A stretch of DNA of 64,000 bases, from NCBI RefSeq assembly GCF_034387475.1, contig NZ_JAXCIL010000001.1, forward strand, positions 2,418,001 through 2,482,000, read 5' to 3'. The DNA is from Pseudomonas sp. Teo4 (lineage in GTDB: Bacteria > Pseudomonadota > Gammaproteobacteria > Pseudomonadales > Pseudomonadaceae). The number at the start of each line of letters is the position of its first letter. Positions within the stretch are counted from its first letter, which is position 1. This document shows, piece after piece, positions 34,001 through 43,711 of this stretch. A program made the position numbers and the translations under genes. A model generated the notes under the pieces. The model saw nothing but the letters and a program-made list of their open reading frames with translations. It had not been told where the DNA came from and did not search any database.

Positions 34001-34873
34001 TTAGAGGATGTCTTCAGCTTTGGTGTTCAGGACATCCGAGGCCACCAAATAATTGGGGTCACGCATTTCGATCCAGCCGCAGAATGGAGGGTTAGTGCTC
34101 CAGCCCAGCATGCGCTGAATGCGCTCTGGATACTCACGCACCCGGTCACGCGGCACTGCGATGTAGGCGTTCTCCTCCTGGCGCAGATAGCCGAGAACCA
34201 AGGTGGTTGCGATGGCAGTCCGAGGACGGTCAACAGTCGTGTTCTGACCGCCACCGTGGTAGGTCGAGCCCAGATAGATCAGGCCGTCGCCGGGGTTCAT
34301 CTCAGCCGGCACAGACTCTTCATACGTAGGGGCCCGGTCATCGTCCCACTTATGGCTACCAGGGATGACACGGGTGGCACCATTGGCTTCGCTGTATTCG
34401 CTCAGTGCGTAGAGCACCTGGACTTGGCTGTCAGGGCCCGGGTGGCGGCGGTGGTGAGCAATATCGTCGCGATGCAAAGGCTGCAGCCCCTGCCCCGGCA
34501 TGATCATGATCGCCTGGGTCAGCGAAACCTGCAGGGCGGGCAACGACTCGTACTGCTTGTCGTTCAGCCAGTACTTGAACGGCTTGCACAGCCAGCGCTC
34601 CGCTGAATCGTAGAAGTGCGGTTGGGTAACCAAGTCCTGCATGTGCTTCGAACGACTGAACAACCCCGATACACGTCGCGTCTGGTTACCGACGAAGTAC
34701 CCCTCGCCGTTTGGTGTCACGTCCAGCTCAGCCCGCAGATCTTCCCAAAGACCGTCGAGGGTGGATTTCTGCAGCATGTTCTCGACGATGCAACCACCGT
34801 CGCGCTCAAAGCACTCCAGCACGTCATCGATGGTCGCCGTGTTGGGCAGCTTCGTCAGGCCTTTCTTGCTCAT
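34001..34873 (-). CDS. PhyH-family Fe(II)/2-oxoglutarate-dependent dioxygenase
   Basis: 290 residues. Iron ligands are HxD in LQPLHRDDIAHH and the distal His in GSTYHGGGQNT, with the 2-oxoglutarate Arg in DRPRTAIATT. PhyH enzymes hydroxylate unactivated C-H bonds, including amino acids and betaines, and can lead to N-demethylation. The ATG at 34873 has GGAGTACCCC before it. It is divergent from putA and shares a control region with two copies of the 20-bp element. Substrate unknown. Confidence 0.87.
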   Translation of the reverse strand: MSKKGLTKLPNTATIDDVLECFERDGGCIVENMLQKSTLDGLWEDLRAELDVTPNGEGYFVGNQTRRVSGLFSRSKHMQDLVTQPHFYDSAERWLCKPFKYWLNDKQYESLPALQVSLTQAIMIMPGQGLQPLHRDDIAHHRRHPGPDSQVQVLYALSEYSEANGATRVIPGSHKWDDDRAPTYEESVPAEMNPGDGLIYLGSTYHGGGQNTTVDRPRTAIATTLVLGYLRQEENAYIAVPRDRVREYPERIQRMLGWSTNPPFCGWIEMRDPNYLVASDVLNTKAEDIL

Positions 34874-34928
34874 GGGGTACTCCGGGGGAATCAAATTTCG
34901 ATTCCGTTATACAAGTGCCTCCCCGGAG

Positions 34929-34948
34929 CCCTTAGCCAGAATCGGCAA
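34929..34948 (-). promoter_or_regulatory. Shared 20-bp element, copy C (PhyH operon)
   Basis: Coding strand TTGCCGATTCTGGCTAAGGG, 56 bases before the PhyH start. It is 31 bases from the oppositely oriented copy D. Confidence 0.7.
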
Positions 34949-34979
34949 CTCACAGCCGCATAGCCCCTTTCGAGTCAGG

Positions 34980-34999
34980 TTGCCAATTCTGGCTACGGG
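34980..34999 (+). promoter_or_regulatory. Shared 20-bp element, copy D (putA operon)
   Basis: TTGCCAATTCTGGCTACGGG, 140 bases before the putA start and divergent from copy C, matching the divergent genes. Confidence 0.7.
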
Positions 35000-35139
35000 G
35001 AAACGCCCTACTTGCGTACTTTCCACCTAGGCCAATGGATCGGCCAACGTTCTCCTTCTCGCCAAAAAAAATGAAGGTCATGGCCGGCATACCGCCTGCT
35101 CCATTTTCGTAACTGCCTAGCCCTGCCAGAGGTGATCAA

Positions 35140-38100
35140 TTGAGCATGCCCCAACGAGACCCAGTCGCCGTTTCCACTCAGCCCCCGATGAACCAACGGG
35201 CTACGTCTCGCGCGTGCCTGTACACCCCTATCACATCGGCGTACAGGCTGGATGAGTCCGCTGCTGTCGGAAGCTTGCTGTCCCAAGCCCAGCACCTGGA
35301 AGCGAGCAAAGCAGAGACCTATGGCCTGGCGCATCGAATCGCCTCGGCACTACGAAACCAAAAATCTTCGGGTGGAAAATCCGGAGTAGTTCAAGAGCTT
35401 CTTCAGGAATTCTCGCTGTCTTCCAAGGAAGGCATTGCACTGATGTGCCTGGCGGAAGCGTTGCTACGAATTCCAGACAACAAAACGCGCGATGCACTTA
35501 TCCGCGACAAGGTGGCCGCTGGCGATTGGCAGCTGCACACCGGCAATGGCTCCTCTCTGTTCGTCAACGCTGCTTCCTGGGGGTTGCTGATCACTGGTCG
35601 CCTGACCGCTACGCGCAACGAGGCCGGATTGGGTGCAAGCCTTACCCGACTCATTGCCAAGGGTGGTGAGCCTCTGATCCGCAAAGGCGTGGATATGGCC
35701 ATGCGCGTCATGGGTGGCCAATTCGTGACGGGTGAAACCATTTCCGAGGCGCTCAAAAACGCAGAGCGCCTGGAAAAAGAAGGTTTTCGCTACTCCTACG
35801 ACATGCTCGGTGAAGCCGCTCTCACCGAGGAAGATGCCGTTCGCTACCTGAAGTCTTATGAGGATGCGATTCACACCATTGGCAAACGATCGGCTGGGCG
35901 CGGTATCTACGAGGGCCCAGGCATCTCGATCAAATTGTCGGCCCTGCACCCGCGCTATAACCGAGCCAAAATCGATCGTGTCGAAGACGAGCTCTACCCT
36001 CGCCTCTTTGCGCTCGTCATGCTGGCCAAGCACTACGATATCGGCCTGAACATCGACGCCGAGGAAGCTGACCGGCTGGAGATTTCTCTCGAACTGCTCG
36101 AACGCCTCTGCAATGAACCGAAGCTCTCTGGATGGAACGGTATCGGCTTCGTCATTCAGGCCTATCAGAAACGCTGCCCATTCGTGATTGACCTGGTCAT
36201 CGACATTGCTCGCAAGACACAGCATCGCCTCATGATACGTTTGGTTAAAGGTGCGTACTGGGACAGCGAGATCAAACGCGCACAGGTAGACGGTCTTGAG
36301 GACTATCCGGTTTACACCCGGAAGGTGCACACCGACCTGGCCTACCTGGTATGCGCCAAGAAACTGCTTGATGCCCCCGATGCCATTTACCCGCAGTTCG
36401 CCACCCATAATGCCCACTCCCTGGCCGCCATCTACAAAATGGCTGGCAACAACTACTTCCCAGGGCAGTACGAGTTCCAGTGCCTCCACGGCATGGGTGA
36501 GCCTCTGTATCGTCAAGTCGTTGGCCCGGTGGCACAAGGTAAGCTGGATCGCCCGTGCCGTATTTACGCCCCCGTAGGCTCGCACGAAACACTTCTGGCC
36601 TACCTGGTTCGCCGTCTGTTGGAAAACGGTGCTAACACTTCATTCGTGAACCGCATCGCCGACGAAAGCCTCACCATCGACTCCCTGATCGAGGAGCCTA
36701 TCGAGACCATTCGCAAGGCAGCCGATCAGGAAGGGATCCTGGGGCTTCCGCATCCGCAGATCGGTCTCCCAGCCACCATGTTTGGTCAGCACCGAGAGAA
36801 CTCTCAGGGCTTGGATCTCAGCAATGAGTTCGTGCTGACCCGCCTCGAAGATAGCCGTATCGCAGCCGATTCGAAGACGTGGGCTGCCGGCCCAATTATC
36901 AGCGGTGAACGCCGCACCATGGCCACACGTTCGGTATTCAACCCCTCAACTCGGCAGACAGTCATCGGCCAGGTAGCTGAGGCGGGGCAACTAGAGGTCA
37001 GCGATGCCGTTACCGCCGCTGTTGAGTCCTTCGCCAGTTGGTCGGCCACAGCTCCTTCGATGCGTGCAGAGATCCTGAACAGAGCTGCCGATCTGATGGA
37101 AGATGAAATGGTCTCCTTGATCAGCTTGCTGACCAGGGAAGCCGGCAAAACCTACGCCAACGCCATTGCTGAAGTGCGGGAAGCCGTTGACTTCCTGCGC
37201 TATTACAGCACTCAAGTAGAAGAAGGTTTCAGCAACGATCAGCACAAGCCGCTGGGTGCGATTGTGTGCATCAGCCCATGGAACTTCCCGCTGGCGATCT
37301 TCACCGGCCAGGTGGCAGCAGCTCTGGCATCGGGTAACACCGTCCTGGCCAAGCCGGCAGAGCAGACGCCACTGATTGCATGTCGAGCCGTGCGAATTCT
37401 GCATGAGGCTGGCGTACCGGGTGCCGTCTTGCACCTGTTGCCTGGCCGAGGCGAGCTGACCGGCGCTGCATTGATCGCCGATCGCCGCATCAAGGGCGTT
37501 ATGTTCACGGGCTCTACGGAAGTGGCCAAGCTCATTGCGGCCCAGATCGCTGGCCGTACCGATGCATCCGGGCAATTCATCCCACTGATCGCGGAAACTG
37601 GCGGCCAGAACGCTATGCTGGTGGATTCCTCTGCGCTGCCTGAGCAGGTCGTCAATGACGTGGTTGCATCCGCCTTCGACAGCGCAGGACAACGCTGCTC
37701 CGCACTGCGGATTCTGTGTGTACAGGAAGATATCGCTGACACTGTCATCCATATGCTGAAGGGAGCGATGAACGAGCTATCCATTGGTGATCCGAGCTTG
37801 CTCTCCACTGACATCGGCCCCGTGATTGACGAGGATGCCAAACAGATCATCGTTAATCACATCGTTAAGCTCAGCGCCGAAGGATGCCCGGTATTTCAGG
37901 CCGTACCTCAACCGGCGCTGGATAAATTGGGCGGCTCGTTCGTTGCCCCTACGTTGATCGAGCTCCGTCAGCTTTCCCAGCTCAAGCGCGAGGTGTTTGG
38001 CCCAGTCCTGCACGTCGTGCGTTATGCCCGCAAGGATCTGAAATCACTCCTGCGCCAAATCAACGAGCTGGGTTACGGCCTCACCATGGGCCTGCATACC

Positions 38101-38895
38101 CGGATTGATGAAACCATCAACCAGGTCATCGACTTGGCCAGGGTCGGTAACCTGTACGTGAACCGGAACATCGTCGGCGCCGTGGTCGGAGTGCAGCCCT
38201 TTGGTGGCGAGGGCCTCTCGGGCACCGGGCCAAAAGCAGGCGGCCCTCTGTACGCTTACCGGCTGCTGGCGGAGAAGCCATCAGTGGCCCCCTACGCCGG
38301 GATCAAGTCATCAAGCATCGCCGTTGCCGTAGATGAATCCGTGCGAGCTCGATTCACGGCTGATTTGGCTGACCTGCAAAACTGGGGTAAGCACCACAAC
38401 CAGATCCATTTGAACGCCATCTGCCAGGACTTCGCAAAAACCACTCCCAGCGGCATGACTTGCACACTGCCAGGCCCAACCGGGGAACGTAACCTCTACT
38501 CCGTCCTGCCCCGCGAACTCGTGCTTTGCTTCGCGGAATCCGAGCAAGACTTGGCAACGCAATTGGCAGCAACAATCGCAGTGGGCAGCAACGCGGTGGT
38601 GCCTCGCCGATTCCAGTCGATGGTGGACTCATTGCCCATCAACCTGCGCGAGCGCATCAGCACGTTCGAGGAATGGCAAAACTTCCACTTCGATGCCGTC
38701 ATCTACCACGGTCAGCGCTCCCAGGCTGAAGAGCTGGCGCAGCAAGTCATCAAGTGTCGTGACGAGATCATCTCTGTGATCTACCTGCCGAGCGGAAGCA
38801 CCGATGTCCCCCTGGAACGCCTTGTGATCGAGCGCTCTATCAGCATCAACACCACCGCCGCTGGCGGCAACGCCAGCTTGATGACCATCGACTGA
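35140..38895 (+). CDS. putA: PutA: bifunctional proline dehydrogenase / L-glutamate-gamma-semialdehyde dehydrogenase
   Basis: 1251 residues. The flavin-dependent proline dehydrogenase half carries NIDAEEADRLEISLELLERL and RLVKGAYWDSEIKRAQ. The NAD-dependent aldehyde half carries CISPWNFPLAIFTGQ, the Glu in AETGGQNAMLVDSS and the Cys in GQRCSALRILC. It oxidises proline to glutamate with substrate channelling. Unlike most pseudomonad PutA proteins, the N-terminus shows no ribbon-helix-helix DNA-binding domain, so it is probably not an autogenous repressor. This fits a specialised catabolic copy. Start: TTG at 35140, or ATG at 35146, after AGAGGTGA. A terminator follows. Confidence 0.93.
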   Translation: MSMPQRDPVAVSTQPPMNQRATSRACLYTPITSAYRLDESAAVGSLLSQAQHLEASKAETYGLAHRIASALRNQKSSGGKSGVVQELLQEFSLSSKEGIALMCLAEALLRIPDNKTRDALIRDKVAAGDWQLHTGNGSSLFVNAASWGLLITGRLTATRNEAGLGASLTRLIAKGGEPLIRKGVDMAMRVMGGQFVTGETISEALKNAERLEKEGFRYSYDMLGEAALTEEDAVRYLKSYEDAIHTIGKRSAGRGIYEGPGISIKLSALHPRYNRAKIDRVEDELYPRLFALVMLAKHYDIGLNIDAEEADRLEISLELLERLCNEPKLSGWNGIGFVIQAYQKRCPFVIDLVIDIARKTQHRLMIRLVKGAYWDSEIKRAQVDGLEDYPVYTRKVHTDLAYLVCAKKLLDAPDAIYPQFATHNAHSLAAIYKMAGNNYFPGQYEFQCLHGMGEPLYRQVVGPVAQGKLDRPCRIYAPVGSHETLLAYLVRRLLENGANTSFVNRIADESLTIDSLIEEPIETIRKAADQEGILGLPHPQIGLPATMFGQHRENSQGLDLSNEFVLTRLEDSRIAADSKTWAAGPIISGERRTMATRSVFNPSTRQTVIGQVAEAGQLEVSDAVTAAVESFASWSATAPSMRAEILNRAADLMEDEMVSLISLLTREAGKTYANAIAEVREAVDFLRYYSTQVEEGFSNDQHKPLGAIVCISPWNFPLAIFTGQVAAALASGNTVLAKPAEQTPLIACRAVRILHEAGVPGAVLHLLPGRGELTGAALIADRRIKGVMFTGSTEVAKLIAAQIAGRTDASGQFIPLIAETGGQNAMLVDSSALPEQVVNDVVASAFDSAGQRCSALRILCVQEDIADTVIHMLKGAMNELSIGDPSLLSTDIGPVIDEDAKQIIVNHIVKLSAEGCPVFQAVPQPALDKLGGSFVAPTLIELRQLSQLKREVFGPVLHVVRYARKDLKSLLRQINELGYGLTMGLHTRIDETINQVIDLARVGNLYVNRNIVGAVVGVQPFGGEGLSGTGPKAGGPLYAYRLLAEKPSVAPYAGIKSSSIAVAVDESVRARFTADLADLQNWGKHHNQIHLNAICQDFAKTTPSGMTCTLPGPTGERNLYSVLPRELVLCFAESEQDLATQLAATIAVGSNAVVPRRFQSMVDSLPINLRERISTFEEWQNFHFDAVIYHGQRSQAEELAQQVIKCRDEIISVIYLPSGSTDVPLERLVIERSISINTTAAGGNASLMTID

Positions 38896-38908
38896 TCAAC
38901 CTCCGTGC

Positions 38909-38936
38909 TTGGGCGCCCTATGGGCGCCCTTTTTTT
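38909..38936 (+). terminator. Rho-independent terminator after putA
   Basis: GGGCGCCC-TAT-GGGCGCCC followed by seven T. It ends only 14 bases before the start of the chemoreceptor gene, so read-through or a nearby promoter is needed to express it. Confidence 0.85.
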
Positions 38937-38950
38937 GGAGCATCTCCAGC

Positions 38951-41092
38951 GTGAAGTTCAAATCCGTACAGAGCTTTTTCGTCGTTCAAGCGGGATGCGC
39001 GATGCTTGTAGTCAGCGCAACGCTTCTTGGCATCAACTATTCATCGAGTGAGCGCAGCAATGGGTTTGTACGTGAATCGACCAATATCCAAGCGTCTGAA
39101 GGGGTAAAGGCTGAGTTGACGAGCCTCGCGCAGGCAAAGGCAGCCGAGATTGGAGCAAAGCTTAAGTCAGCACTTCAGATTGCCGAGCAGTTGGCTGTCG
39201 TCAACGCCTCAATCGGTAAACTCGGTGCCGATGGAAAGCCTCTTGTTAACCTACCACGGGAACAGCTCTCTAACCTGGCTCGCGAAACCCTCCTGGCCAC
39301 ACCCGACCTCCTGAGTGTCTACATCACTTGGGAGCCAAATGCTTTTGAGTCATCGGACAGTCATTACGCCGGCATTCAAACCAATGGCTATGACGGTACT
39401 GGCCGCTTCATTCCAACATGGTACCGTGGAACTGCTAAGGAAATTCTCCTGATGCCGTCTCCGAGCATAGAGAGCCAAAAGCGCCTTCCTACAGGGGTTC
39501 GTGAAGGTGAGTACTACCTTTGCGCACGTGAAACCCATAAGGCGTGTGCAACCGACCCCGCGCCGTATGATCTGGAAGGAGGAGGCCGAACGCTGCTTAC
39601 CTCCTTTACTGCCCCAATCTTGGTTGACGGCAAGTTCCAAGGTATCGTTGGCGTCGACTACCCGCTGCGCTTTATTCAGCAGCTGTTAGAGACCAGCAAT
39701 CGAAGCCTTTACTCTGGGGCAGGCAGCATGAGCCTGCTTTCAAGCAATGAACGGTACGTAGCCAGCACCCAAGCGCCTACTGAGCTGGGCGAACTGGCTT
39801 CGACCTCTCTCACTCCAGCAGACATGGCCCTGGTGCGCTCCACAGGGGATCGATCCTCAAAATATGAGGTCGATGAGGCCAACGACACAGTGCGTCTGGT
39901 GATTCCTATCAACATCGCCGGCACGGGCGTGTTCTGGAACCTGTTGGTGAAGGTGCCGTTGAGCACCGTGATGAGCCAGGCAAAGGAGTTTCAGGCCTCT
40001 CTCACGTCCAACAGCGAAACCAGTCTCCGATTCATGGGTATCGCGGGCGCCGCAGTAACCGCTATAGGCGTGCTCCTCTTGTGGCTCATCAGCTTCGGTG
40101 TCGGGAGGCCTTTGAAGCAGACAGCCAACCGTTTGCGCGACATCGCCGAAGGTGAAGGCGACCTGACGCGAGAGTTGAGCATTGGTCGTTCGGATGAGCT
40201 GGGCGCTATCGGCGCCGGCTTCAACAGTTTCCTCGGTAAGCTGCGCCTGCTGGTCAGCCAAATTGCATCGCTGTCTGGGGATATCGCTGAGGCCTCCGAA
40301 AAGACGCGCACGATCTCGACTCTCACGGAGACCAAAGTTCAACGTCAATTGTCTGCAATTGAGTTGATCGCCACAGCGGCCCAGGAGATGACCTCAACAG
40401 CCCAAGAGGTCTCTCGCAGTGCAGCAAAGGCCGCTGAAGCAGCCACCGAGGCTGACCGCTCTGTACAGTCCGGACAATCCGTCGTTCAGGCCAGCACCAA
40501 AACCACCCAGATGCTCCATGGCGACTTGATGCACGCCTCCGAGATGGTTCAAGCCCTCGCTTCTGACAGTGAAGACATCAACCAGATCCTGAACACCATC
40601 CGCTCCATCGCTGAGCAGACCAACCTCTTAGCCCTGAACGCTGCAATCGAGGCTGCTCGAGCCGGTGAGCAAGGGCGTGGCTTCGCCGTGGTCGCTGATG
40701 AAGTTCGAAATCTTGCGATGAAGACCCAGAGCTCGACCCTGGAAATCCACACAATGATCGAGAAGCTCAACGGAGGTATCCAGGAGGTTGTACAGGCCAT
40801 GGATCGCAGTAGCAACCGCATGAGAGAAAGCGTTGAACACGCCGAAGGCACCACCAATGCGTTGAGCGCCATTACCGATGCCGTACTGCTGATTTCCGAC
40901 ATGAACATCCAAATCGCCAGTGCTGCAGAAGAACAAAGCATGGTTGCAGAAGACATCAGCAGGAACATCGAGAACATCAGTCTCGCTGCCGCTGAGGTGG
41001 CCAAGGAAGCGGAGCATACCGCTGCGGCAAGCGAGGCAATGACCCAGCTGAGTGCTCAGCAAAAAGAGCTGGTTCAGCAGTTCAAATACTAA
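38951..41092 (+). CDS. Methyl-accepting chemotaxis protein 1 (double-Cache type)
   Basis: 713 residues from GTG at 38951 (GGAG 10 bases upstream). N-terminal TM (FFVVQAGCAMLVVSATLLGI), a periplasmic sensor of ~330 residues with YDGTGRFIPTWYRGTAKEI and GIVGVDYPLRF as in dCache_1 amino-acid or amine receptors, a second TM (GIAGAAVTAIGVLLLWLISF), HAMP, then the signalling tip [20 protein letters not shown]. It would steer cells toward the pathway substrate. It lies between putA and eutH. Ligand unknown. Confidence 0.92.
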   Translation: MKFKSVQSFFVVQAGCAMLVVSATLLGINYSSSERSNGFVRESTNIQASEGVKAELTSLAQAKAAEIGAKLKSALQIAEQLAVVNASIGKLGADGKPLVNLPREQLSNLARETLLATPDLLSVYITWEPNAFESSDSHYAGIQTNGYDGTGRFIPTWYRGTAKEILLMPSPSIESQKRLPTGVREGEYYLCARETHKACATDPAPYDLEGGGRTLLTSFTAPILVDGKFQGIVGVDYPLRFIQQLLETSNRSLYSGAGSMSLLSSNERYVASTQAPTELGELASTSLTPADMALVRSTGDRSSKYEVDEANDTVRLVIPINIAGTGVFWNLLVKVPLSTVMSQAKEFQASLTSNSETSLRFMGIAGAAVTAIGVLLLWLISFGVGRPLKQTANRLRDIAEGEGDLTRELSIGRSDELGAIGAGFNSFLGKLRLLVSQIASLSGDIAEASEKTRTISTLTETKVQRQLSAIELIATAAQEMTSTAQEVSRSAAKAAEAATEADRSVQSGQSVVQASTKTTQMLHGDLMHASEMVQALASDSEDINQILNTIRSIAEQTNLLALNAAIEAARAGEQGRGFAVVADEVRNLAMKTQSSTLEIHTMIEKLNGGIQEVVQAMDRSSNRMRESVEHAEGTTNALSAITDAVLLISDMNIQIASAAEEQSMVAEDISRNIENISLAAAEVAKEAEHTAAASEAMTQLSAQQKELVQQFKY

Positions 41093-41120
41093 GCGTGCAA
41101 AACAAAAACGGTGATTTTCA

Positions 41121-42353
41121 ATGCAGGATCTAGGGAACTACGTTATCTACGTCATCATGTTTTTCGTTGGGGTTGGGGCCCTGGCGGCAATACGTGATGA
41201 CAGACAGGGATTGGGGGCAGAGTTTGTAGCCGGCATTCACACCATAGGCCAACTGTTCATCCCTATCGCTGGAGTCATGGCTGCGGTGCCGTTTTTGACT
41301 GTGCTAATCGAAAAAACAGCAGGCCCTCTCTTCGGTGCAATGGGGGCTGATCCTGCCATGGCGGTAACGACCATGCTTTCTGTGGACATGGGCGGCTATC
41401 AGCTGACCCACGCCTTAGCGAATAGCAATGAATCCTGGATCATGGCTTCGATCAACGGCTTCATGCTCGGCCCGAATGTAGTGTTCACCATTCCAGTGGC
41501 GCTGGCGCTGCTGCCTAAGTCAGAACATAAGTACCTCGCGCTTGGAATGATGGCTGGCATCATCTCGATTCCGGTGGGCGTGCTTGCCGTTGTCTTCCTG
41601 ATCGATGCCATGGGCACCCCTATTCGCGCGGAGATCTCCACAACCGCCGCATCGGATCTCCAGTTGCATTTCGACCTGGGCACGGTTGCAACCAACATCG
41701 CGCCACTGGTTATCGTTGTGCTGCTGCTCGCTGCGGGCCTGCGCTTTGCGCCGAATCTAATGATCAAGGGATTCATGGTTTTCGGACGCTGTGCCGATGC
41801 GGCCATGAAAATCGTACTGGCACTGTCGATCATCCAGCTATCGACGGGCGCATTCACGTCTCTGCTCGGCCAATGGGGCTTCGATCCGATCATTGCAGAC
41901 GCCAAGGATCAGTTCCGAGCCTTGGAGATTTGCGGCTACATCGCCTTTATGCTGGCAGGCGCATTTCCCATGGTCTATTGCATACAGAAGTACCTCAGCA
42001 AACCGCTTGAGGTCGTGGGTTCGAAGCTTGGCCTCAGCGCCATCGGGAGCGCAGGCATCGTCGCAACTACTGCCAATCCGCTTGCCCTGCTCCGGCTGAT
42101 TCCTGACATGAGCCCTCGCGACAAGGTCATGACCATTGCCTACACATGCTGCGGGGCTTGGGTTTTGGGTGACGCTTTGGCTTACATTGCGAACTTCCAG
42201 CCGACACTGATCGTCCCGCTCATGCTGGGCAAAATCTTCGGCGCGGTGGTCGGTCTAGGCCTGGCCACCTGGCTCTCTGTACCTCGTGCGATTGAGCTCG
42301 CTCAGGAAGATATGCCAGCCCGAGCAGAACCAGTGATGCTCGCCACAAGCTGA
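41121..42353 (+). CDS. eutH: EutH-family (ethanolamine permease-like) membrane protein
   Basis: 410 residues, about 11 hydrophobic segments, with the family regions DMGGYQLTHALANSNESW, ASINGFMLGPNVVFTIPVAL and TANPLALLRLIPDMSPRDKV. EutH moves protonated ethanolamine or supports its uptake in eut operons. No ethanolamine ammonia-lyase or microcompartment gene is in the window, so it may carry another small amine. It follows the chemoreceptor by 28 bases and is ended by a terminator. Identification of the family is strong; the substrate is not. Confidence 0.88.
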   Translation: MQDLGNYVIYVIMFFVGVGALAAIRDDRQGLGAEFVAGIHTIGQLFIPIAGVMAAVPFLTVLIEKTAGPLFGAMGADPAMAVTTMLSVDMGGYQLTHALANSNESWIMASINGFMLGPNVVFTIPVALALLPKSEHKYLALGMMAGIISIPVGVLAVVFLIDAMGTPIRAEISTTAASDLQLHFDLGTVATNIAPLVIVVLLLAAGLRFAPNLMIKGFMVFGRCADAAMKIVLALSIIQLSTGAFTSLLGQWGFDPIIADAKDQFRALEICGYIAFMLAGAFPMVYCIQKYLSKPLEVVGSKLGLSAIGSAGIVATTANPLALLRLIPDMSPRDKVMTIAYTCCGAWVLGDALAYIANFQPTLIVPLMLGKIFGAVVGLGLATWLSVPRAIELAQEDMPARAEPVMLATS

Positions 42354-42368
42354 TCACCGCATCAACTG

Positions 42369-42398
42369 GAAGGCTCCCTACAGGAGCCTTCTTCATTT
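42369..42398 (+). terminator. Rho-independent terminator after eutH
   Basis: AAGGCTCC-CTAC-AGGAGCCTT followed by a T-rich tail, 15 bases after the eutH stop. Confidence 0.82.
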
Positions 42399-42438
42399 TC
42401 CAGGGCCGAAAAATCCGGGCTCAGGTACTGCCTCAGCT

Positions 42439-42458
42439 TTGCCGAAATTGGCTAGGGG
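42439..42458 (+). promoter_or_regulatory. Shared 20-bp element, copy F (imine-reductase-like gene)
   Basis: TTGCCGAAATTGGCTAGGGG, 113 bases before the start of the oxidoreductase gene and downstream of the eutH terminator. Confidence 0.7.
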
Positions 42459-42571
42459 CCACCGTAAACCACTCTGATAATCGACTCGTAACTCGACGAT
42501 TGAAACTAGGCACCAAATGCTTTGTTCGAGGTCGGGACGGGCCACAACTTTACTAATCAGAGGCTAATAAA

Positions 42572-43450
42572 ATGAGTAAAACAGTTACCGTCATCGGTAC
42601 CGGCCTGATGGGCTCCGCGTTCGCCAACACCCTGCTCAAAGCCGGCACCAAGGTGACCGTATGGGATGGCCGCCCAGCCACAGCTGCAGGTGTCGTAGCC
42701 AATGGCGCAACCCTGGCCTCCTCCTTCGCCGATGCTGTCAACGCCAGTGACGTCGTGCTGTCCATCATCAGCAGTGCTTCGGGTGGCGCCGCTCTGTTCC
42801 AGGAAAACGCCAGCAAGCTCGACCTGAGCAATCGCTATGTGATCAACCTGAGCACCGCAATGCCTGAAGATGGCGAGCTGTTCCGCTCGGTCGTAGAAGG
42901 CAACGGCGGCAACTTCATCAACGGTGCCATCACCTCTTACCCTGATCTCATCGGCGGCCCGTACACCATCGTCCAATACGCCGGTAATCCTGACGTATGG
43001 ACACAGGTCGAGCAGACCATGAAGCCTGTTGCCCCGGAAGGCACCCTCTACACCGGCGAAGACCTGGCCGTCCCATGCACCGTCGACGCCGCCATGACTG
43101 GCAGCTTCTACGCAGTAGGCCTGGCCGGGTTCCTGGAGGCTGCAGCCTACGCCAAGACCCATGGTGTGAATGCCAGCCAGCTGGGTGATTTTGCCGACAA
43201 ATGCATCGACCTGCTGCGTTACAAGGTCAAGAAAAGCATCAAGGAAATCGAGTCCAACGACTTCAGCACCATCCAGGCAACTGTCGACGTTTACCTCGAT
43301 GCGGTTATTCAGTGGCGTGACGCTCTCCGTGCGTCCGGCCTGCGTGCAAGCCTGATTGCAGCGGTGGCTGATGACCTGACCGAGACCCAAAAGGCTGGCC
43401 ACGGCGACCTGGGCTTCTGCGCCCAATACCTGACTGCCAAGAACCAATAA
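42572..43450 (+). CDS. NAD(P)-dependent oxidoreductase, imine-reductase-like (beta-hydroxyacid dehydrogenase superfamily)
   Basis: 292 residues. An N-terminal Rossmann fold ([19 protein letters not shown]) is followed by an all-helical C-terminal domain ([20 protein letters not shown]). The layout and the lack of the conserved Lys of hydroxyisobutyrate dehydrogenases in its usual sequence favour the imine reductase branch, which reduces cyclic imines or oxidises cyclic amines. This fits a pathway for a cyclic or secondary amine. It forms its own unit: element F upstream, AGAGG before the ATG, terminator downstream. Confidence 0.8.
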   Translation: MSKTVTVIGTGLMGSAFANTLLKAGTKVTVWDGRPATAAGVVANGATLASSFADAVNASDVVLSIISSASGGAALFQENASKLDLSNRYVINLSTAMPEDGELFRSVVEGNGGNFINGAITSYPDLIGGPYTIVQYAGNPDVWTQVEQTMKPVAPEGTLYTGEDLAVPCTVDAAMTGSFYAVGLAGFLEAAAYAKTHGVNASQLGDFADKCIDLLRYKVKKSIKEIESNDFSTIQATVDVYLDAVIQWRDALRASGLRASLIAAVADDLTETQKAGHGDLGFCAQYLTAKNQ

Positions 43451-43463
43451 TCAGCGTTGCTCA

Positions 43464-43503
43464 AGCCCCGGTACGTGCTGCATAGGCGTACCGGGGCTTT
43501 TTC
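43464..43503 (+). terminator. Rho-independent terminator after the imine-reductase-like gene
   Basis: AAGCCCCGGTACG and CGTACCGGGGCTT form a 13-bp stem followed by TTT, 13 bases after the stop. Confidence 0.88.
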
Positions 43504-43711
43504 GTTCGTATGCAGACCATTTGATCTTGCCACCAGACTTCAACAGTTACGTTGCCGATTTCGAAAAGTGCTACTAGCGCGGCCGAAGCGACCACATAAT
43601 CGCCTCGCATCATCCTGATACTGCCCGATGTCCAAGCAACGTCGGATCTGCTCTTCAATCCGAATACAGCTCCTGCCCTGAGTGGGACATGCCTGCGGCA
43701 GGCGTTCTGAA

